DNA of 64,000 nt from an uncultured Verrucomicrobia subdivision 3 bacterium. GTDB lineage: Bacteria > Verrucomicrobiota > Verrucomicrobiia > Limisphaerales > UBA11358. Positions 61,802-64,000 of this stretch are shown in pieces (positions within the stretch are counted from its first letter, which is position 1; the number at the start of each line of letters is the position of its first letter). The notes beneath the pieces are model-generated. The model did no database searches and was not told the origin of the DNA. It worked only from the letters and a program-made list of their open reading frames with translations. The position numbers and the translations under genes are program-made. The stretch covers positions 1-64,000 of the forward strand of contig CAINLR010000161.1 of the NCBI GenBank assembly GCA_903850425.1, read 5' to 3'.

Positions 61802-64000
61802 ATGTCAAATCACTCTGGACATATGAAACCCACAAAAAATTCACAGAGCGGGTCCTTCAGGCTACGCAAAAGCCTTACGTTGCTACTCCTCTTACATTGC
61901 TGGATGTTGCGTGCGCAAAGTTTTCCCATCCCACCAGATGTAGTTGCATGGTGGCCGGGGGAAAATAATACGATTGACATCGTGCATGGTAATAATGGCA
62001 CGCTGACCAATGGTGCTTCATACGCGAATGGGGAAGTTAATAAGGCATTCAGCTTTAATGGCGTGAATCAATATGTGAAAGTGCCCCAATCGCCAAGCAT
62101 CAATTCTTTCAGCAATCAATTAACGATTGAGTTTTGGATGTATGCGAATCCAAACAATTCGATGACCAGTTTTCAAGGATTGATGGAAACTGATTATTAT
62201 GGCATCGAAATCTCAGCAGGCACGAGTGGAGCAACCGGCATCAACTTATTTATTGATACTCCCGCAGGGGAGTTTTTAATCTCGGCGGTCAATGGAGGAG
62301 GCATCCCCGTCTCTTCAGGTCAATGGCATCATATTGCCGGCACCTATGACGGGGCAAAATTGCAATTGTATATTGACGGCACAACGGCAGGAAATTCTAT
62401 CGCAGCAACGGGGAATATTTTGCCAATGCTGCCGGCAAGTTTTCTAACCATCGGATCGAATGATGGCCGGACCTATTGCGGCTGCTTTGGCAGTTATTTC
62501 TGGGGAATCATCGACGAGGCAACCCTTTACAGCCGCGCACTTTCTATTAATGAAATTTCTGGCATCTACAACGCCGGAGCAGCAGGTAAAAATTTAACAA
62601 ATTCGATAATCACACAACCAGTAAGCCAAACCGTCGCGGCGGGTAGCAACGCCGTCTTCACCGTCTACGCCAGCGGCATGTCACCCTTCACTTATCAATG
62701 GTGGCATGGCGCAACAAATATTTTTTGGGCCACCAATTCGTCACTGACATTATCGAATATTCAATTATCTGATGTGGGAATTTATTATGTTATGGCGACC
62801 AACCTGCAAGGTTCATTGACCAGTTCCAATGCTGTGTTGACAGTGACCAACCTGGCACCTTACGTCGTAACCCAACCTCAAAACCGCACGATTCTAGCCG
62901 GCTCAAGCGCGCCATTTTCAGTGATTGCAGGCGGCTCGCCACTACTGAACTATCGCTGGCAACTAAACGGCACCAACATCCCGGATGCGACCAATGCAAA
63001 CCTTACAGTGTTGAACGCACAAGCTAACAATGCTGGCTCATATTCAGTGGTGATAACAAATCTCTTTGGTTTGACCACCTCCTCCAATGCCCTGCTGACC
63101 GTGACAAACCAAGTTCCATTTATTTTGGTGCAGCCATTGGGTCACACCAATTTACTCGGATCAAGCGTGAGCTTTTCGGTCACAGCCGGTGGTGGCCAAC
63201 CTTTAAGTTATCAGTGGTTATTCAACGCAGCCAACCTTTTGAACGCGACTAATTCGTCATTGGCTTTGACGAACTTGAAAATTGCTGACGCTGGCAATTA
63301 CTCCGTCAGGGTGACCAACGTTGTCGGTTCAGTTTTCAGTAGCAATGCTGTTTTGGCCGTGACATTGCCAACCCCGGTTTTACGCTTGTTGAACACGAAT
63401 GCGATGGGCGGCGCGCCCGTTATAGTGCCTGTTTTATTTGCGGCAAACGGAAATGAAAACACCCTCGGGTTCAGCCTGAATTTCAGCACTCAAAGACTGG
63501 CTTTTGCCAGCGCAACATGGGCGAGCAATGTCAATGGTGCCTTAGTGTTAGTGAACTCAAACCAAATCAGCCTTGGCCGGATTGGTTTTGGGATTACCTT
63601 TCCCCCTGGAACGAGTTTTGCATATGGCACTCAGCAGGTTGTCAGTGTCACGTTCAACGCCTTTCCCGTATTGGGAGTTTCAACAGTCACCGCTACCAAT
63701 ACATTTGGGGATCAACCGGTCTTGCGGGAACTTTACAACGCCCAGCTTCAGGCCATAACTGCAAGCTATTCCACCGGGATCGTTTCGCTGTCGCCGTCTA
63801 TTTTTGAATCCGATGTTTTCCCTCGCACAAACGGCAATCAGTCCATCACGACGGCCGATTGGGCACAGATGGGCAGATTTATCGCCCGACTCGATACGGC
63901 GACTGGAACTGAATTCCAGCGGGCTGATTGTGCGCCAAAGGAGACGTCGGGTGATGGACAATTGAAGGTGACAGACTGGGTTCAGGCCGGACGTTATTTG
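61802..64000 (+). CDS. Secreted LamG, Ig-like, cohesin-like and dockerin-like protein (partial)
   Basis: An open frame from ATG 61802 with no stop in the window (733 codons so far). After a signal peptide (LTLLLLLHCWMLRAQ) comes a LamG/concanavalin domain (about 50-255: VVAWWPGENNTIDIVHGNNGTLTNGA, QLTIEFWMYANP, WHHIAGTYDGAKLQLYIDG). Three Ig-like repeats follow (ITQPVSQTVAAGSNAVFTVYASG, VVTQPQNRTILAGSSAPFSVIAGG, ILVQPLGHTNLLGSSVSFSVTAGG), each ended by SNAVLTVTN-type text. A cohesin-like beta-domain (VPVLFAANGNENTLGFSLNFS) and a dockerin-like Asp/Asn loop region (NGNQSITTADWAQMGRFIARL, SGDGQLKVTDW) complete the visible part. Lower GC than neighbours. Probably surface or extracellular polysaccharide-related. 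Confidence 0.85.
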   Translation, partial: MSNHSGHMKPTKNSQSGSFRLRKSLTLLLLLHCWMLRAQSFPIPPDVVAWWPGENNTIDIVHGNNGTLTNGASYANGEVNKAFSFNGVNQYVKVPQSPSINSFSNQLTIEFWMYANPNNSMTSFQGLMETDYYGIEISAGTSGATGINLFIDTPAGEFLISAVNGGGIPVSSGQWHHIAGTYDGAKLQLYIDGTTAGNSIAATGNILPMLPASFLTIGSNDGRTYCGCFGSYFWGIIDEATLYSRALSINEISGIYNAGAAGKNLTNSIITQPVSQTVAAGSNAVFTVYASGMSPFTYQWWHGATNIFWATNSSLTLSNIQLSDVGIYYVMATNLQGSLTSSNAVLTVTNLAPYVVTQPQNRTILAGSSAPFSVIAGGSPLLNYRWQLNGTNIPDATNANLTVLNAQANNAGSYSVVITNLFGLTTSSNALLTVTNQVPFILVQPLGHTNLLGSSVSFSVTAGGGQPLSYQWLFNAANLLNATNSSLALTNLKIADAGNYSVRVTNVVGSVFSSNAVLAVTLPTPVLRLLNTNAMGGAPVIVPVLFAANGNENTLGFSLNFSTQRLAFASATWASNVNGALVLVNSNQISLGRIGFGITFPPGTSFAYGTQQVVSVTFNAFPVLGVSTVTATNTFGDQPVLRELYNAQLQAITASYSTGIVSLSPSIFESDVFPRTNGNQSITTADWAQMGRFIARLDTATGTEFQRADCAPKETSGDGQLKVTDWVQAGRYL

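Overview
The window looks like a chromosomal segment of a Verrucomicrobiota bacterium, most likely of the Pedosphaera/Limisphaerales type. This is inference from gene content: a LamG plus Ig-like surface protein of the kind common in that group, dispersed GTGFQPV/TGWKPVPP and PHPGPLP repeats, a bat (aerotolerance) locus, large PAS-rich kinases and a high-GC background (estimated by eye). No rRNA, tRNA or CRISPR array was seen.

Region 1 (1-16.1 kb) is a signalling block. It starts with the tail of an IS630-like transposase, a 21-bp repeat array and an orphan receiver domain. Three minus-strand genes follow: receiver plus degenerate HD-GYP, receiver plus HDOD, and a receiver/triple-PAS/kinase. 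Divergent from them is a plus-strand operon: a kinase with an ethylene-receptor-like copper-site domain, an Rcp1-like single receiver, and a 2307-residue hybrid kinase with about 13 PAS domains, a GAF domain and receivers at both ends.

Region 2 (16.1-38.7 kb) is one minus-strand operon of 17 genes encoding a contractile injection system of the extracellular (eCIS) type: sheath, tube, Zn-ribbon baseplate protein, small linker protein, DUF4255 terminator, AAA+ ATPase, a small protein, a DUF4157/DUF922-like two-metalloprotease-motif protein (candidate cargo), tube-initiator, LysM protein, split gpD/gpV spike, PAAR-like tip, gp25, two baseplate J-like proteins, a gpI-like protein with a beta-helix, a DUF6519-like beta-helix protein and a LysM-like protein. 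Twelve junctions are four-base ATGA overlaps. There is no integrase, terminase, capsid or lysis gene, so it is not a prophage.

Region 3 (39.2-50.7 kb, minus strand) is a bat locus (BatD, BatE-like, MoxR, DUF58, DUF4381-like, BatA, BatB-TPR, a Gln/Lys-rich lipid- or signal-bearing protein). It is interrupted between MoxR and DUF58 by an opposite-strand accessory patch (44.1-47.0 kb), partly AT-rich, with a second 21-bp repeat array, four orphan genes and a terminator.

Region 4 (50.8-64 kb) holds a GH35 beta-galactosidase, a periplasmic PaoABC-like molybdenum aldehyde/xanthine oxidoreductase with its MocA-type cofactor enzyme, a decayed outer-membrane barrel gene, an L,D-transpeptidase, a DUF3267-like membrane zincin, N-acetylglutamate synthase (TTG start), a broken toxin-antitoxin pair flanked by a duplicated argA 5' end, and the start of a LamG/Ig/cohesin-like/dockerin-like secreted protein that runs off the window.
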